A DNA stretch of 34,967 nucleotides from Alphaproteobacteria bacterium (GTDB lineage: Bacteria > Pseudomonadota > Alphaproteobacteria > DSM-16000 > Inquilinaceae). The translations under genes and the position numbers were made by a program. A model generated the notes under the pieces. That model was not told where the DNA came from, ran no database searches, and was given only the letters and a program-made list of their open reading frames with translations. Location: contig JANQKE010000074.1 of the NCBI GenBank assembly GCA_028281265.1, forward strand, positions 1-34,967. The letters are read 5' to 3'. Positions 26,273 to 34,829 of the stretch are shown piece by piece. Every line of letters starts with the position of its first letter. Positions within the stretch are counted from its first letter, which is position 1.

Positions 26273-27058
26273 ATGCTTGCGAAACCCCTGTCGATCCTCG
26301 TCGTCGGCACCGTGTGTGTCGCAGGCATGCCGAGCCAGGCGCAGGAGGTCGCGATCCAGCCGCATCGGGCGGTCTACGCGTTCTCCTTGGGTCAGTCCGG
26401 CGCCGGACTGACCGGCGTCGACGGGCGGCTGGTCTTCCAATGGGCCGACCGGTGCGACGCCTGGGCGGTCGACCAGCATATGGTGTTCCGGCTCTTCGGC
26501 CCCGACGGGGCGCCGATCGGTGCGGCCGCGACCTATGCCACCCGGGAGGCCAAGGACGGCAGCGCGTTCACGTTCTCCGCAAAGACCCGGGGCACCGGCG
26601 AACCGGAGGAGGAGTTCCGGGGGCAGGTGGTCCGCGATGCCGAGGGGGCGATGACCGTCGATTATCGGCAGCCCGATGCCGCTCCGGCGGCCCTGCCCCC
26701 CGGCACGTTGCTGCCCAGCGAGCATACCTTGGAGACGATCCTGCGCGCGCAGCGGGGCGACCTGCTGTTCAGCGCGCTGATGTTCGATGGCGCCGACGAG
26801 GACGGGTTGACGGAGGTCGACGCGGTGATGGTGCCGGCCGGGCCGTCGCAAGAGCCGCTGATGGACGGCATCGAGCACCGCCGTTGGCTGGTCACGCTGG
26901 CCTTCCGCACGCCGGGCAACCAATCGCCGGAACCCGACTACCAGATGACGATCGGGCTGATGAGCAACGGCATGGTCGACACGGTGTCCCTCGACTATGG
27001 CGATTTCGTCATGGACGGGACGCTGACCGAGCTGGAACTGCTCGAAGACGGCTGCTGA
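26273..27058 (+). CDS. EipB-type cell envelope integrity protein (DUF1849), periplasmic
   Basis: A 261-residue secreted protein matching the DUF1849/EipB family, conserved in alphaproteobacteria and known in Brucella as a spiral beta-barrel periplasmic protein needed for envelope integrity. The signal peptide spans about 1-23 (ILVVGTVCVAG core, cleavage near PSQAQ). The family pattern follows: IQPHRAVYAFSL, GVDGRLVFQWADRCDAW and a late YQMTIGLMSNGMVD. The family's conserved disulfide pair is here Cys61 and the very last residue, Cys261. It converges on the DinB-type polymerase gene with only 18 bases between stops, and its start faces a possible operator. Confidence 0.88.
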   Translation: MLAKPLSILVVGTVCVAGMPSQAQEVAIQPHRAVYAFSLGQSGAGLTGVDGRLVFQWADRCDAWAVDQHMVFRLFGPDGAPIGAAATYATREAKDGSAFTFSAKTRGTGEPEEEFRGQVVRDAEGAMTVDYRQPDAAPAALPPGTLLPSEHTLETILRAQRGDLLFSALMFDGADEDGLTEVDAVMVPAGPSQEPLMDGIEHRRWLVTLAFRTPGNQSPEPDYQMTIGLMSNGMVDTVSLDYGDFVMDGTLTELELLEDGC

Positions 27059-27076
27059 CGCCGCTTCCCCGCCCGG

Positions 27077-28429
27077 CTACTTCTCCTGCAGGCCGCGGCC
27101 CTTGCCGATGGCCCCGGACCCCAGTCTGGCCCGGACCGCGTCGATGGTCGCCTCCACCCGCTTGCGGCGGGGCAGATCGGGATCCGCGAGATCGGGGGGA
27201 TCAGCGAGGCTCGCCGGCGCCAGGTCCTGACAGCCGATGCCGATCAGCCGATAGCTCACCGGGTGGGACGGGGCTCCGCCGGCCAGCTCGGCGGTCAGCA
27301 GATGGTCGGCGGTGCGGAACAGCGTGTCGGCCAACTGGGTCGGTGCCGACAGCGTTTCCGAACGGGTGACGGTCTTGAAGGCGGCCGTCTTGAGCTTGAG
27401 GACGACGGTGCCGCCGGCGAGGTCCTTGGCCTTCAGGCGCGCGGACACCTTCTCGCAAAGCCGCCACAGCCGGGGGCCGAGATCCGCGTGGGAACCGTAG
27501 TCCCGGTCGAAGGTGGTCTCCGAACTCACGCTCTTGATCGCGGTTTCGGGGTCCACGCGCCGGTGATCGATGCCGCGGGCGAAATGCCAGAGCCGTCGGC
27601 CCATGCCGCCGTAGCGCGAGACCAGATCCCGCTCGTCGAGCGGCAGGAGGTGGCCGATCCGGCGGATGCCGTCGCGTTCCAGCCGCTCCCGCAAGGCCGT
27701 ACCGACCCCCCAGATCAGGCTGACCGGCCGCTCGGCCAGGAAGCCCGGTGCGTCGGCCCGTCCCAGGACGGCGAACCCCCTCGGCTTGTCGAGATCCGAT
27801 GCCACCTTGGCCAGGAACTTGTTGTAGGACAGCCCGATCGAGATGGTCACACCGACATCCTGCTCGATCACCCGGGCCAGGTGAGCACAGGTTTCCGCCG
27901 GTATCCGCCCGTGTAGCCGTTCGGTCCCCGACAGGTCCAGGAAGGCTTCGTCGATCGACAGCGGCTCCACCAGCGGGGTCGCGGCCGTCATCAGGGCGCG
28001 GATCTGGCGGCCGACCGCGACGTATTTCGCCATGTCGGGGCGGATCACCACGGCATCGGGGCAGGCCTTCAGCGCCTTGAACATCGGCATCGCCGAGCGC
28101 ACGCCGCTCATCCGGGCGACATAGCAGGCCGCCGCCACGACGCCGCGGCGCCCGCCGCCGATGATCACCGGCCGGTTCCGCAACTCGGGACGGTCGCGCT
28201 TCTCGACGGTGGCATAGAACGCGTCGCAGTCGAGGTGAGCGATCGACAGTGCGTTCAACTCCGGATGCTTGACGATCCGCATGCCGCTACAGGCAGGACA
28301 GCGCGGCAAGGCGGCGTTAACCGTTTTCGCGCAGTCTCGGCATAATCCGAGTGCAGGGGTGTGACCCGGTCTCGGTTCGCCGGTGCCAGTGGTTGTTTCG
28401 GCCTCGGCCACAGCGTAGTGTCCTACCAC
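27077..28429 (-). CDS. dinB: DNA polymerase IV (DinB, Y-family) with N-terminal four-cysteine motif
   Basis: Up to 450 residues, a Y-family translesion polymerase. Palm residues are visible in [14 protein letters not shown] and [11 protein letters not shown], with the [15 protein letters not shown] finger segment and thumb helix-hairpin-helix ([16 protein letters not shown]) and little-finger regions after them. A ~50-residue N-terminal extension contains Cys30, Cys33, Cys44 and Cys47 (C-X2-C-X10-C-X2-C), a likely zinc-binding knuckle absent from E. coli DinB. The start shown is a GTG at 28429; a GTG at 28411 with AGGA nine bases upstream is at least as good. The gene is divergent from divK across 31 bases. 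No GTTC-N7-GTTC LexA site was seen near the start. Confidence 0.92.
   Translation of the reverse strand: MVGHYAVAEAETTTGTGEPRPGHTPALGLCRDCAKTVNAALPRCPACSGMRIVKHPELNALSIAHLDCDAFYATVEKRDRPELRNRPVIIGGGRRGVVAAACYVARMSGVRSAMPMFKALKACPDAVVIRPDMAKYVAVGRQIRALMTAATPLVEPLSIDEAFLDLSGTERLHGRIPAETCAHLARVIEQDVGVTISIGLSYNKFLAKVASDLDKPRGFAVLGRADAPGFLAERPVSLIWGVGTALRERLERDGIRRIGHLLPLDERDLVSRYGGMGRRLWHFARGIDHRRVDPETAIKSVSSETTFDRDYGSHADLGPRLWRLCEKVSARLKAKDLAGGTVVLKLKTAAFKTVTRSETLSAPTQLADTLFRTADHLLTAELAGGAPSHPVSYRLIGIGCQDLAPASLADPPDLADPDLPRRKRVEATIDAVRARLGSGAIGKGRGLQEK
28317..28346 (+). promoter_or_regulatory. Candidate divK promoter with CtrA-like half-site
   Basis: TTAACC is followed after 18 bases by CATAAT, a fair -10, giving a ~110-base leader to the divK ATG. 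TTAACC is also a half-site of the CtrA box known from Caulobacter; the second half (TTAA after seven bases) is absent. The site lies inside the 5' part of the divergent polymerase gene. Confidence 0.25.
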
Positions 28430-28460
28430 CTATCGGGATCGACCCACTCAGGGGAATCTT

Positions 28461-28826
28461 ATGGCCAAAACCGTTCTGGTCGTGGAAGACAACGAGTTGA
28501 ACATGAAGCTATTCCACGATCTGTTGGAAGCCCATGGCTACAATATTCTCCAAACCAAGGACGGCATGGAAGCGCTGAAGATCGCCCGCGTCGAAAAACC
28601 CGATCTGATCCTGATGGACATCCAGCTACCGGAAGTTTCCGGTCTGGAGGTCACCAAATGGATCAAGGAAGACGATAATCTGCGGTCGATCCCGGTGATT
28701 GCCGTCACTGCCTTCGCGATGAAGGGCGATGAAGAGAAAATCCGCGAAGGGGGGTGTGAAGACTATATCGCCAAACCGATCTCGGTGGCGAGCTTCATCG
28801 AAAAGATTAAGAAATATCTTGATTAG
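28461..28826 (+). CDS. divK: Single-domain response regulator DivK
   Basis: A 121-residue stand-alone receiver domain, the same form as Caulobacter DivK, which in its phosphorylated state regulates the PleC and DivJ kinases and CckA-CtrA signalling. The acidic pocket (Glu9, Asp10), phospho-acceptor Asp53 (LMDIQLP), Thr83 (AVTAFAM) and Lys105 (AKPIS) are all present. AGGGGAA lies ahead of the ATG at 28461. It ends nine bases before pleD, and this divK-pleD order is the classical alphaproteobacterial arrangement, which supports the symbol beyond the domain match. Confidence 0.94.
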   Translation: MAKTVLVVEDNELNMKLFHDLLEAHGYNILQTKDGMEALKIARVEKPDLILMDIQLPEVSGLEVTKWIKEDDNLRSIPVIAVTAFAMKGDEEKIREGGCEDYIAKPISVASFIEKIKKYLD

Positions 28827-28835
28827 GACAGCCTT

Positions 28836-30245
28836 ATGTCCGCCCGGATCCTGGTCGTTGACGATATTCTACCGAACGTCAAGCTGCTCGAAATCAAGCT
28901 GACACGCGAGTACTTCGATGTCGTCACCGCATTCAACGGCGCCGACGCCCTGACTGTCGCGCGGGAGCAGGCGCCCGATCTCATTCTGCTCGACGTCATG
29001 ATGCCGGAGATGGACGGTTTCGAGGTCTGCCGCCGGCTCAAGGCCGATCCGATGACCCAGCACATCCCGGTGGTGATGGTGACCGCGCTTTCCGACAGCG
29101 CCGACCGGGTCCGCGGGCTCGAAGTCGGTGCGGACGATTTCCTGACTAAACCGGTCAACGATACGGCTCTGTTCGCCCGGGTTCGCTCGCTGACCCGGCT
29201 GAAGATGATGATGGATGAGTGGCGGGCGCGGGAGACCACGTCCGGCGAACTCGGCGTGCTGCACAGCCGCGCGGCGGAAACGGCGGAGGCCGGCGACAAG
29301 GCGGCCGTCCTGGTGGTGGAGGATTCGCGGATCGATGCCGAGAAGGTCGCCGAGTCCCTGGAGTGGGAGAAGGACCGTGTCTCCCTCGCCCATACCGCGG
29401 AAGACGCGATGGTCATCGGTCAGGCCGCGACGTTCGACCTGATCGTCATCAGCCTGACGATGCTGTCCGAAGACGGCCTCCGGCTGTGCTCGCACCTCCG
29501 GAACGCCGAGCGTACCCGCCAGACGCCGATCCTGCTGATGGCCGACGATGCGGATATGGGTCGCGTGGCCAAGGGGCTCGAGATCGGGGCGAACGACTAT
29601 CTGGTCAAACCGATCGACCGGAACGAACTGCTCGCCCGCAAGCGTACGCAAGTCCGCCGCAAGCGATACCAGGACCGGCTGCGGGCGAACTATGAGATGA
29701 GCCTGTCGATGGCGCTGACCGACGGGCTGACCGGTCTGTTCAACCGGCGCTATCTGTCCACCCATCTGGCCCGGACGATCCAGCGGATCGCCGAGACCCA
29801 GAAGCCGGTTTCCGCCATCCTGTTCGACATCGACCATTTCAAGGCGGTCAACGACACCCACGGCCATGACGTCGGCGACAACGTCTTGAAGGAGGTCGCC
29901 GGACGGGTCTCGCGGAACTTGCGCAACTTCGACACCGTCGCCCGCTATGGGGGGGAGGAGTTCGTCATCGTGATGCCGGACGCCTCGCTCGAAGCGGCGG
30001 CCCTGGTCGCCGATCGGCTGCGCCAGCAGATCGCCTCCGAGCCGTTCGACGCCTCGAAGCCGGCCGAGCCGCTGACCGTCACCATCAGCCTGGGCGTGGC
30101 CATGACCCAGGACCCGGCCTCCCATCCGGACGACTTGCTGCGCAACGCCGACCGGGCCCTGTACGACGCCAAGCGGGCCGGTCGAAACCGGGTTGCCGCC
30201 TATGGCGGTGACAACCTGCCGCCGGGAATCATGACGGCGGGATGA
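28836..30245 (+). CDS. pleD: Response regulator diguanylate cyclase PleD (REC-REC-GGDEF)
   Basis: A 469-residue protein with two receiver domains and a C-terminal diguanylate cyclase. The first receiver (1-125) has Asp9-Asp10, phospho-acceptor Asp53 and Lys105. The second (about 155-275) has Ser206 in place of the acceptor Asp (IVISLTM), fitting its known role in PleD as a dimerisation adaptor. The cyclase domain starts at LTDGLTGLFNRRYL and has GGEEF at 372-376 with the inhibitory-site RNFD at 363-366, so it should be active and product-inhibited. In Caulobacter PleD drives the motile-to-sessile change. It is cotranscribed with divK at a nine-base spacing. Confidence 0.95.
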   Translation: MSARILVVDDILPNVKLLEIKLTREYFDVVTAFNGADALTVAREQAPDLILLDVMMPEMDGFEVCRRLKADPMTQHIPVVMVTALSDSADRVRGLEVGADDFLTKPVNDTALFARVRSLTRLKMMMDEWRARETTSGELGVLHSRAAETAEAGDKAAVLVVEDSRIDAEKVAESLEWEKDRVSLAHTAEDAMVIGQAATFDLIVISLTMLSEDGLRLCSHLRNAERTRQTPILLMADDADMGRVAKGLEIGANDYLVKPIDRNELLARKRTQVRRKRYQDRLRANYEMSLSMALTDGLTGLFNRRYLSTHLARTIQRIAETQKPVSAILFDIDHFKAVNDTHGHDVGDNVLKEVAGRVSRNLRNFDTVARYGGEEFVIVMPDASLEAAALVADRLRQQIASEPFDASKPAEPLTVTISLGVAMTQDPASHPDDLLRNADRALYDAKRAGRNRVAAYGGDNLPPGIMTAG

Positions 30246-30332
30246 CCTGGTGAGCGGGGTGCGGGCAGCCGTTGTCAGGCGCGACCGTCACGCCGCTCCG
30301 ACAGCCTTGGCGCGGACGGGCAGGACGGCTAC

Positions 30333-30845
30333 ATGACCGGCATGATGAGACGCCTGCTCGCCACCACCGTTGTCGCCATCGGCCTGGTCGCCGCCGCCCA
30401 GCCCGCCCTGGCCGCCTGCACGGATCCGGCGGAGCCCGGCGTCAACTGGCGCCGCTGCTACCATGACGGCCGCGATTTCGGCGTCGTCGATCTGACCGGG
30501 GCGATGCTGCGGGACGCCACCTTCCAGCGGTCGGTCCTCGACGGCTCGACCTTCGACGGGGCCGATGCCTTCCGGGCGAAGTTCATCTCCGCCTCGCTGG
30601 AGGGGACCAGCTTCATCAACGCCCGGCTGTTCCAGGCCGATCTGACGCGCGCGATCCTAGCGGAGGCCGATCTTTCCGGCGCCGATCTGCGCGGCGCGCG
30701 GTTGGTCCGGGCCGATCTCTCCGGCGCCGACCTGACCGGGGCACGGCTGGAAGGCGCGGATCTGCGCGACGCCAACCTGTCCCTTGCCACCTGGGTCAGG
30801 GGGGGACGCATCTGTGCCGAGGGCTCGATCGGCCAGTGCAACTGA
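30333..30845 (+). CDS. Exported pentapeptide-repeat protein
   Basis: A 170-residue protein with a signal peptide (MRRLLATTVVAIGLVAAAQPALA, cleavage just before AC). Pentapeptide repeats of the A(D/N)LXX type then cover about residues 50-150 (DLTGAML, ADLSGADLRGARLVRADLSGADLTGARLEGADLRDANL). These fold into a right-handed quadrilateral beta-helix. The ends are capped by cysteines: ACTDP and RRCYHDG at the start, and GGRICAEGSIGQC at the end, probably disulfide-bonded in the periplasm. The function is unknown; the repeats suggest a binding scaffold. The start at 30333 is uncertain, with MMRR just inside. Confidence 0.85.
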   Translation: MTGMMRRLLATTVVAIGLVAAAQPALAACTDPAEPGVNWRRCYHDGRDFGVVDLTGAMLRDATFQRSVLDGSTFDGADAFRAKFISASLEGTSFINARLFQADLTRAILAEADLSGADLRGARLVRADLSGADLTGARLEGADLRDANLSLATWVRGGRICAEGSIGQCN

Positions 30846-30983
30846 CCGGTGGCCGCACCATCCGGAGTCCCTTGCGCCGAAAGCGGTGCGGATAAGGTTC
30901 CCTAACCGTGGTCTTGCAACAGGGTGTCGCCCGACGCGCCGGCCCGGACACGCAGTTCCGACGCTTCCTTCGGTGGGTGGGGT

Positions 30984-31008
30984 AGAGCGCAAGCCTGCAT
31001 AGCGCTCT
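30984..31008. other. Small inverted repeat ahead of hairpin repeat copy B
   Basis: AGAGCGC at 30984-30990 and GCGCTCT at 31002-31008 are a perfect 7-bp inverted repeat with an 11-base loop. It lies in the 259-base gap between the convergent pentapeptide-repeat gene and purB, and could add to transcription termination. Confidence 0.3.
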
Positions 31009-31015
31009 CAGGGGC

Positions 31016-31105
31016 CCGTCTTTTCGAGGCGTTCGAGACGTCAAGGGCGGCGAAGCCACAGCACCAAGGGTCACCCTTGACGTCCTCCAACGCCTGAAGA
31101 TGCTT
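31016..31105. repeat. Dispersed hairpin repeat, copy B (at the purB 3' end)
   Basis: GACGTCAAGGG at 31037-31047 and CCCTTGACGTC at 31074-31084 form a perfect 11-bp stem, enclosed by AGGCGTT (31027-31033) and AACGCCT (31089-31095), with TTTTC/GAAGA extending it. The loop holds GGC-GAA-GCC and the core AAGCCACAGCAC shared with copy A at 11411-11490. The element reaches the purB stop codon (31105-31107), so it is placed to act as purB's terminator or 3' protection. Confidence 0.7.
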
Positions 31106-32403
31106 CAGGCCGCGCCGAAGACGCGGTCGAAGATCCGGTCGACATGGCGGAGGTGCCGCGCCGGGTCGAACAGGTCATCCAGCGCCGCATCGGGGAGATG
31201 GGCGGTGATGACCGGGTCCGCCGCCAGCCGATCGCGGAAGCTGCCGCCCCCGTCCCACACCTGCAGGGCGGCACGCTGCACGGCGGCATAGGCCGCTTCC
31301 CGGCTCAGCCCGGCCTGGGTGAGGGCGAGCAGCACGGTCTGGGAGTGCACCAGTCCACCGAGCCGGTCGAGATTGGTCCGCATCGCCTCGGGATGGACCA
31401 CCAGCTCCTCCACCACCCCGGCCAGCCGGTCGAGGGCGAAGTCCAGGGTGACGGTCGCGTCCGGGGCGATCATCCGCTCGACCGAGGAATGGCTGATGTC
31501 CCGCTCATGCCACAGGGTGACGTTCTCCAGCGCCGGGATCACCGCCGACCGCACCACCCGGGCCAGACCGGTCAGGTTCTCGGTCAGCACGGGGTTACGC
31601 TTGTGCGGCATCGCCGAGGACCCCTTCTGGCCGGCGGCGAAATACTCCTCGGCCTCGCGCAGCTCGGTCCGCTGCAAGTGACGGATCTCGGTCGCCAGGT
31701 TCTCGACCGAACTGGCGATCACCGCCAGCGTGGCGAACAGCATCGCGTGCCGGTCGCGCGGGATGATCTGGGTCGAGATCGGCTCGACCGTCAGGCCCAG
31801 TTTCGCCGCCACATGCGCTTCGACCGCCGGGTCGATGGACGCGAAGGTGCCGACCGGTCCGGACAGGGCGCAGGTCGCCACCTCGGCCCGCGCGGCCGCC
31901 AGCCGGACCCGGTTGCGGGCAAAGGCGGCGTAGTGGGTGGCGAGCTTGAGCCCGAAGCTGGTCGGCTCGGCATGGATGCCATGACTGCGACCCACGCACA
32001 GGGTGTGCTTGTGCTCCCGCGCCCGGGTCTCCAGGGCCGCCATCAGCCGGTCGAGCCCGGCCAGCAGCAGGTCGCAGGCCCGGCCGAGCTGGACGGCAAA
32101 GGCGGTATCGAGCACGTCGGAAGAGGTCATGCCTTGATGGAGGAAGCGGGCCTCCGGGCCGACATGTTCGCCCAGCGCGGTCAGGAAGGCGATGACGTCG
32201 TGCCTGACCTCCCGCTCGATGGCGTCGATCCGTGCGATCTCCCAGCGGCCGCGCGCCCACACCGCCTCGGCCGCCTCCTGCGGGATCACGCCGAGGGCGG
32301 CCTGGGCGTCGCAGGCATGGGCCTCGATCTCGAACCAGATGCGGAACTTGGTCTCCGGCTGCCACAGGGCGGCCATCTCGGGGCGGCTGTATCGCGGGAT
32401 CAT
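31105..32403 (-). CDS. purB: Adenylosuccinate lyase
   Basis: A 432-residue member of the fumarase/aspartase superfamily matching PurB, which acts twice in purine synthesis, on SAICAR and on adenylosuccinate. [10 protein letters not shown] at the N-terminus is characteristic. The substrate-binding TSSD is at 93-96, the acid His141 is in [14 protein letters not shown], and the flexible signature loop with the catalytic Ser is [11 protein letters not shown] at 261-271. ATG 32403 is chosen for the family start. A TTGACA-containing candidate promoter lies ~50-75 bases upstream. It ends directly at hairpin repeat copy B. Confidence 0.96.
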   Translation of the reverse strand: MIPRYSRPEMAALWQPETKFRIWFEIEAHACDAQAALGVIPQEAAEAVWARGRWEIARIDAIEREVRHDVIAFLTALGEHVGPEARFLHQGMTSSDVLDTAFAVQLGRACDLLLAGLDRLMAALETRAREHKHTLCVGRSHGIHAEPTSFGLKLATHYAAFARNRVRLAAARAEVATCALSGPVGTFASIDPAVEAHVAAKLGLTVEPISTQIIPRDRHAMLFATLAVIASSVENLATEIRHLQRTELREAEEYFAAGQKGSSAMPHKRNPVLTENLTGLARVVRSAVIPALENVTLWHERDISHSSVERMIAPDATVTLDFALDRLAGVVEELVVHPEAMRTNLDRLGGLVHSQTVLLALTQAGLSREAAYAAVQRAALQVWDGGGSFRDRLAADPVITAHLPDAALDDLFDPARHLRHVDRIFDRVFGAA

Positions 32404-32450
32404 GTCGGCGGTCGGCAGCGATGGAGAGGGGAGGCGGACGATGCCGGCCC

Positions 32451-32479
32451 GTTTGAGGATCCTGGTTCCGCCTTGTCAA
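32451..32479 (-). promoter_or_regulatory. Candidate purB promoter
   Basis: On the minus strand TTGACA (32479-32474) is followed after 17 bases by TCAAAC (32456-32451), about 48 bases before the purB ATG. The -35 is perfect and the -10 weak. The 232-base gap is shared with the divergent gene at 32636; nothing else is recognised in it. Confidence 0.4.
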
Positions 32480-32635
32480 CGGCCGGCGGGGCGAGATCGC
32501 CCGGGGTCGGCTCGCACGACCGTGTCGCGGTCCGGCCTCGACAGGGCCGGGCGAAGCACGGCAGATGGACGGGGGTCCGGCCCCGGCCGGCCCCGCACAA
32601 CGACAGTCACACGCCGTTCTCAGGGAGTGAAGCCG

Positions 32636-33226
32636 ATGCCGCTGGTCAGCCCGTTGCCGCCCGACCATGATGCCGAGGTCGCCGAACTCGCCACGTTCTT
32701 CAACGAGACCTTGGGCTTCTGCCCCAACAGCGTGCTGACCATGCAGCGTCGGCCGGCGATCGCCAAGGCGTTCATCGCGCTCAACATGGCGGTGATGGAC
32801 CCCGGCCACGGCGTTTCCAGCGAGCTCAAGCGCTGGATCGGCTATGTCGCCAGCCATACCGCCGGCTGCCGCTACTGCCAGGCGCATACCGCCCTGGCGG
32901 CCCAGCGCTACGGCGCGACGGACGACCGCATCCATCATATCTGGGAGTATCCGGCCTCGCCCTTGTTCAGCGCGGCGGAGCGGGCGGCGCTCGACTTCGC
33001 CATCGCCGCGGCCTCGGTGCCCAACGCGGTGACGCCGACGATCCAGGAACGGCTGCGCGCCCATTGGGATGACGGCCAGATCGTCGAGATCCTCGGCGTG
33101 GTGGCGCTGTTCGGCTATCTCAACCGCTGGAACGACAGCATGGCGACGACCCTGGAGGAGGGGGCCGAAGCCATGGGCCAGACCCACCTCACCGGCTTCG
33201 GCTGGAACAAGGGCAAGCATGTCTGA
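32636..33226 (+). CDS. Carboxymuconolactone-decarboxylase / AhpD-like family protein
   Basis: A 196-residue all-helical protein of the CMD/AhpD-like type. The redox motif is Cys78-X2-Cys81-X2-His84 (GCRYCQAHT) after ELKRWIGYVASHTA, the arrangement AhpD-like peroxidases use. The longer N-terminus (EVAELATFFNETLGFCPNSVLTMQRRPAI) and C-terminal EILGVVALFGYLNRWNDS fit the family. The likely role is thiol-based peroxide or electrophile reduction, but the substrate is unknown. The ATG at 32636 follows GGGAG at 32623-32627. Its TGA overlaps the xseA ATG by one base (TGATG), so the two are translationally coupled although functionally unrelated as far as is known. Confidence 0.9.
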   Translation: MPLVSPLPPDHDAEVAELATFFNETLGFCPNSVLTMQRRPAIAKAFIALNMAVMDPGHGVSSELKRWIGYVASHTAGCRYCQAHTALAAQRYGATDDRIHHIWEYPASPLFSAAERAALDFAIAAASVPNAVTPTIQERLRAHWDDGQIVEILGVVALFGYLNRWNDSMATTLEEGAEAMGQTHLTGFGWNKGKHV

Positions 33227-34827
33227 TGGCCGGCGACGCTACCGCGCCCGTGTCCAACGCGCCTGTGTCTAACGCGCCCGAGTTCAGAGTCTCGGAGATC
33301 TCCGGCGCGATCAAGCGGACGCTGGAGGACGCGTTTGGGTATGTGCGGGTGCGGGGGGAGGTCTCGCGGCCGCGGATGCCGGCGTCGGGGCATGTCTACC
33401 TTACCCTCAAGGACGACAAGGCGGTTCTGGACGGGGTGATCTGGCGCGGGGTGGCCGCACGGCTGAGCCTGCGGCCCGAGGAGGGGCTGGAGGTCATCGC
33501 CACCGGCCGGATCACCACCTTCGCCGGGCAGTCCAAGTATCAACTGGTGATCGAACAGCTCGAACTCGCCGGCGAAGGCGCGCTGCTCAAGCTGCTGGAG
33601 GAGCGCAAGCGCCGGCTGGCGGCCGAAGGCTTGTTCGCCGCCGAGCGCAAGCGTTCCCTGCCCTATCTGCCGGAGACGATCGGCGTCGTCACCTCGCCGA
33701 CTGGGGCCGTGATCCGCGACATTCTGCACCGGCTGGCGGATCGGTTCCCCCGGCGGGTGCTGGTCTGGCCCGTGCGGGTCCAGGGGGAGACGGCGGCGGC
33801 GGAGATCGCCGCGGCGATCCACGGCTTCGAGGTGCTGCGGCCGGGCGGACTGGTGCCGCGGCCGGACGTGCTGATCGTCGCCCGCGGCGGCGGCAGCCTC
33901 GAGGACCTGATGGCGTTCAACGAGGAGGCGGTGGTACGGGCCGCGGCGGCCGGCACCATCCCGCTGATCAGTGCGGTCGGTCATGAGACCGACACCACGC
34001 TGATCGACTTCGCCGCCGACTGCCGGGCGCCGACGCCGACGGCCGCGGCGGAAATGGCGGTGCCGGTGCGCGCCGAGTTGCGCGCCGATCTCTCCGCGAT
34101 CGAGCAGAGGCGCCTGACCGGAATGGTGCGGGCACTGGAGGATCGGCGGGTCCGATTGGAAGGCCTGGCGCGCGGGCTCGGGGAACCGCTGCGGTTGCTC
34201 GAAGCGGCGATGCAGCGGCTCGACGATCGCGGTGAGCGGCTGGACCGCGCCTTGCCGGCCCGGCTGGAGCGGGAGGTGTTGAGCCTGACCGTCCTGGGCG
34301 ACCGGCACCGGCGGGCGCTGCCGGCGCTGGTCGACCGGGCCGCGACCCGGCTGGTCGGCGCCGCGGCGCGCTTGCCGCGCCCGGGCGCCTTGCTGGAACG
34401 TCCCCGCTACCGCCTGCAATCGACCGGGGGGCGGCTGCGGCGGGGGCTGGTGGACCGGCCGGTGGCCGAGGCGCGGCGGCGCCTGGACGAGCTTTCCGAC
34501 CGGATGGCTCGGGCCGGGCGCCGCCGGTTGGTCGAAGCGGATCGGCGGCTCACCGCCCAAGCCCAGTTGCTGCGCAGCCTGTCCCACGAAGGTGTGCTGG
34601 AACGCGGCTTCGCGCTGGTGATCGGGCCGGCCGGCACGCCGGTGAAGGACGCCCGGGCGGTCTCGCCCGGCGACCGCGTGGACCTGCGGTTCCGCCGCGA
34701 CGGCCGGGTGGGTGCGGTCATCGAAGGCGGTCCCGCCGGCCGATCACCCTCGGACCGATCCGGGGGTTCATCCCCGAGGCCGAGTCGGCCGCGCCGCGGC
34801 CCGGCCGATCAAGGCAGCCTGTTCTGA
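33226..34827 (+). CDS. xseA: Exodeoxyribonuclease VII large subunit
   Basis: A 533-residue large subunit of exonuclease VII, which with XseB degrades single-stranded DNA from both ends. The N-terminal OB-fold (about 20-115) shows [28 protein letters not shown]. The catalytic domain contains [15 protein letters not shown], the conserved [16 protein letters not shown] and [30 protein letters not shown] long Arg/Leu-rich helical coiled-coil follows (about 280-440), as expected for the XseB-binding stalk, then an alphaproteobacterial tail ending QGSLF. The N-terminus carries a 15-base duplication (APVSN twice). The start overlaps the preceding stop (TGATG). No xseB gene is in the window. Confidence 0.96.
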   Translation: MAGDATAPVSNAPVSNAPEFRVSEISGAIKRTLEDAFGYVRVRGEVSRPRMPASGHVYLTLKDDKAVLDGVIWRGVAARLSLRPEEGLEVIATGRITTFAGQSKYQLVIEQLELAGEGALLKLLEERKRRLAAEGLFAAERKRSLPYLPETIGVVTSPTGAVIRDILHRLADRFPRRVLVWPVRVQGETAAAEIAAAIHGFEVLRPGGLVPRPDVLIVARGGGSLEDLMAFNEEAVVRAAAAGTIPLISAVGHETDTTLIDFAADCRAPTPTAAAEMAVPVRAELRADLSAIEQRRLTGMVRALEDRRVRLEGLARGLGEPLRLLEAAMQRLDDRGERLDRALPARLEREVLSLTVLGDRHRRALPALVDRAATRLVGAAARLPRPGALLERPRYRLQSTGGRLRRGLVDRPVAEARRRLDELSDRMARAGRRRLVEADRRLTAQAQLLRSLSHEGVLERGFALVIGPAGTPVKDARAVSPGDRVDLRFRRDGRVGAVIEGGPAGRSPSDRSGGSSPRPSRPRRGPADQGSLF

Positions 34828-34829
34828 TC

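Noticed and set aside
28427-28500. Possible LexA/SOS box for the DinB gene
   Set aside because: No GTTC-N7-GTTC or its complement was found near the start.
31144-32670. A 508-codon plus-strand frame antisense to purB
   Set aside because: purB is intact and recognisable on the minus strand; the mirror frame shows no domain.
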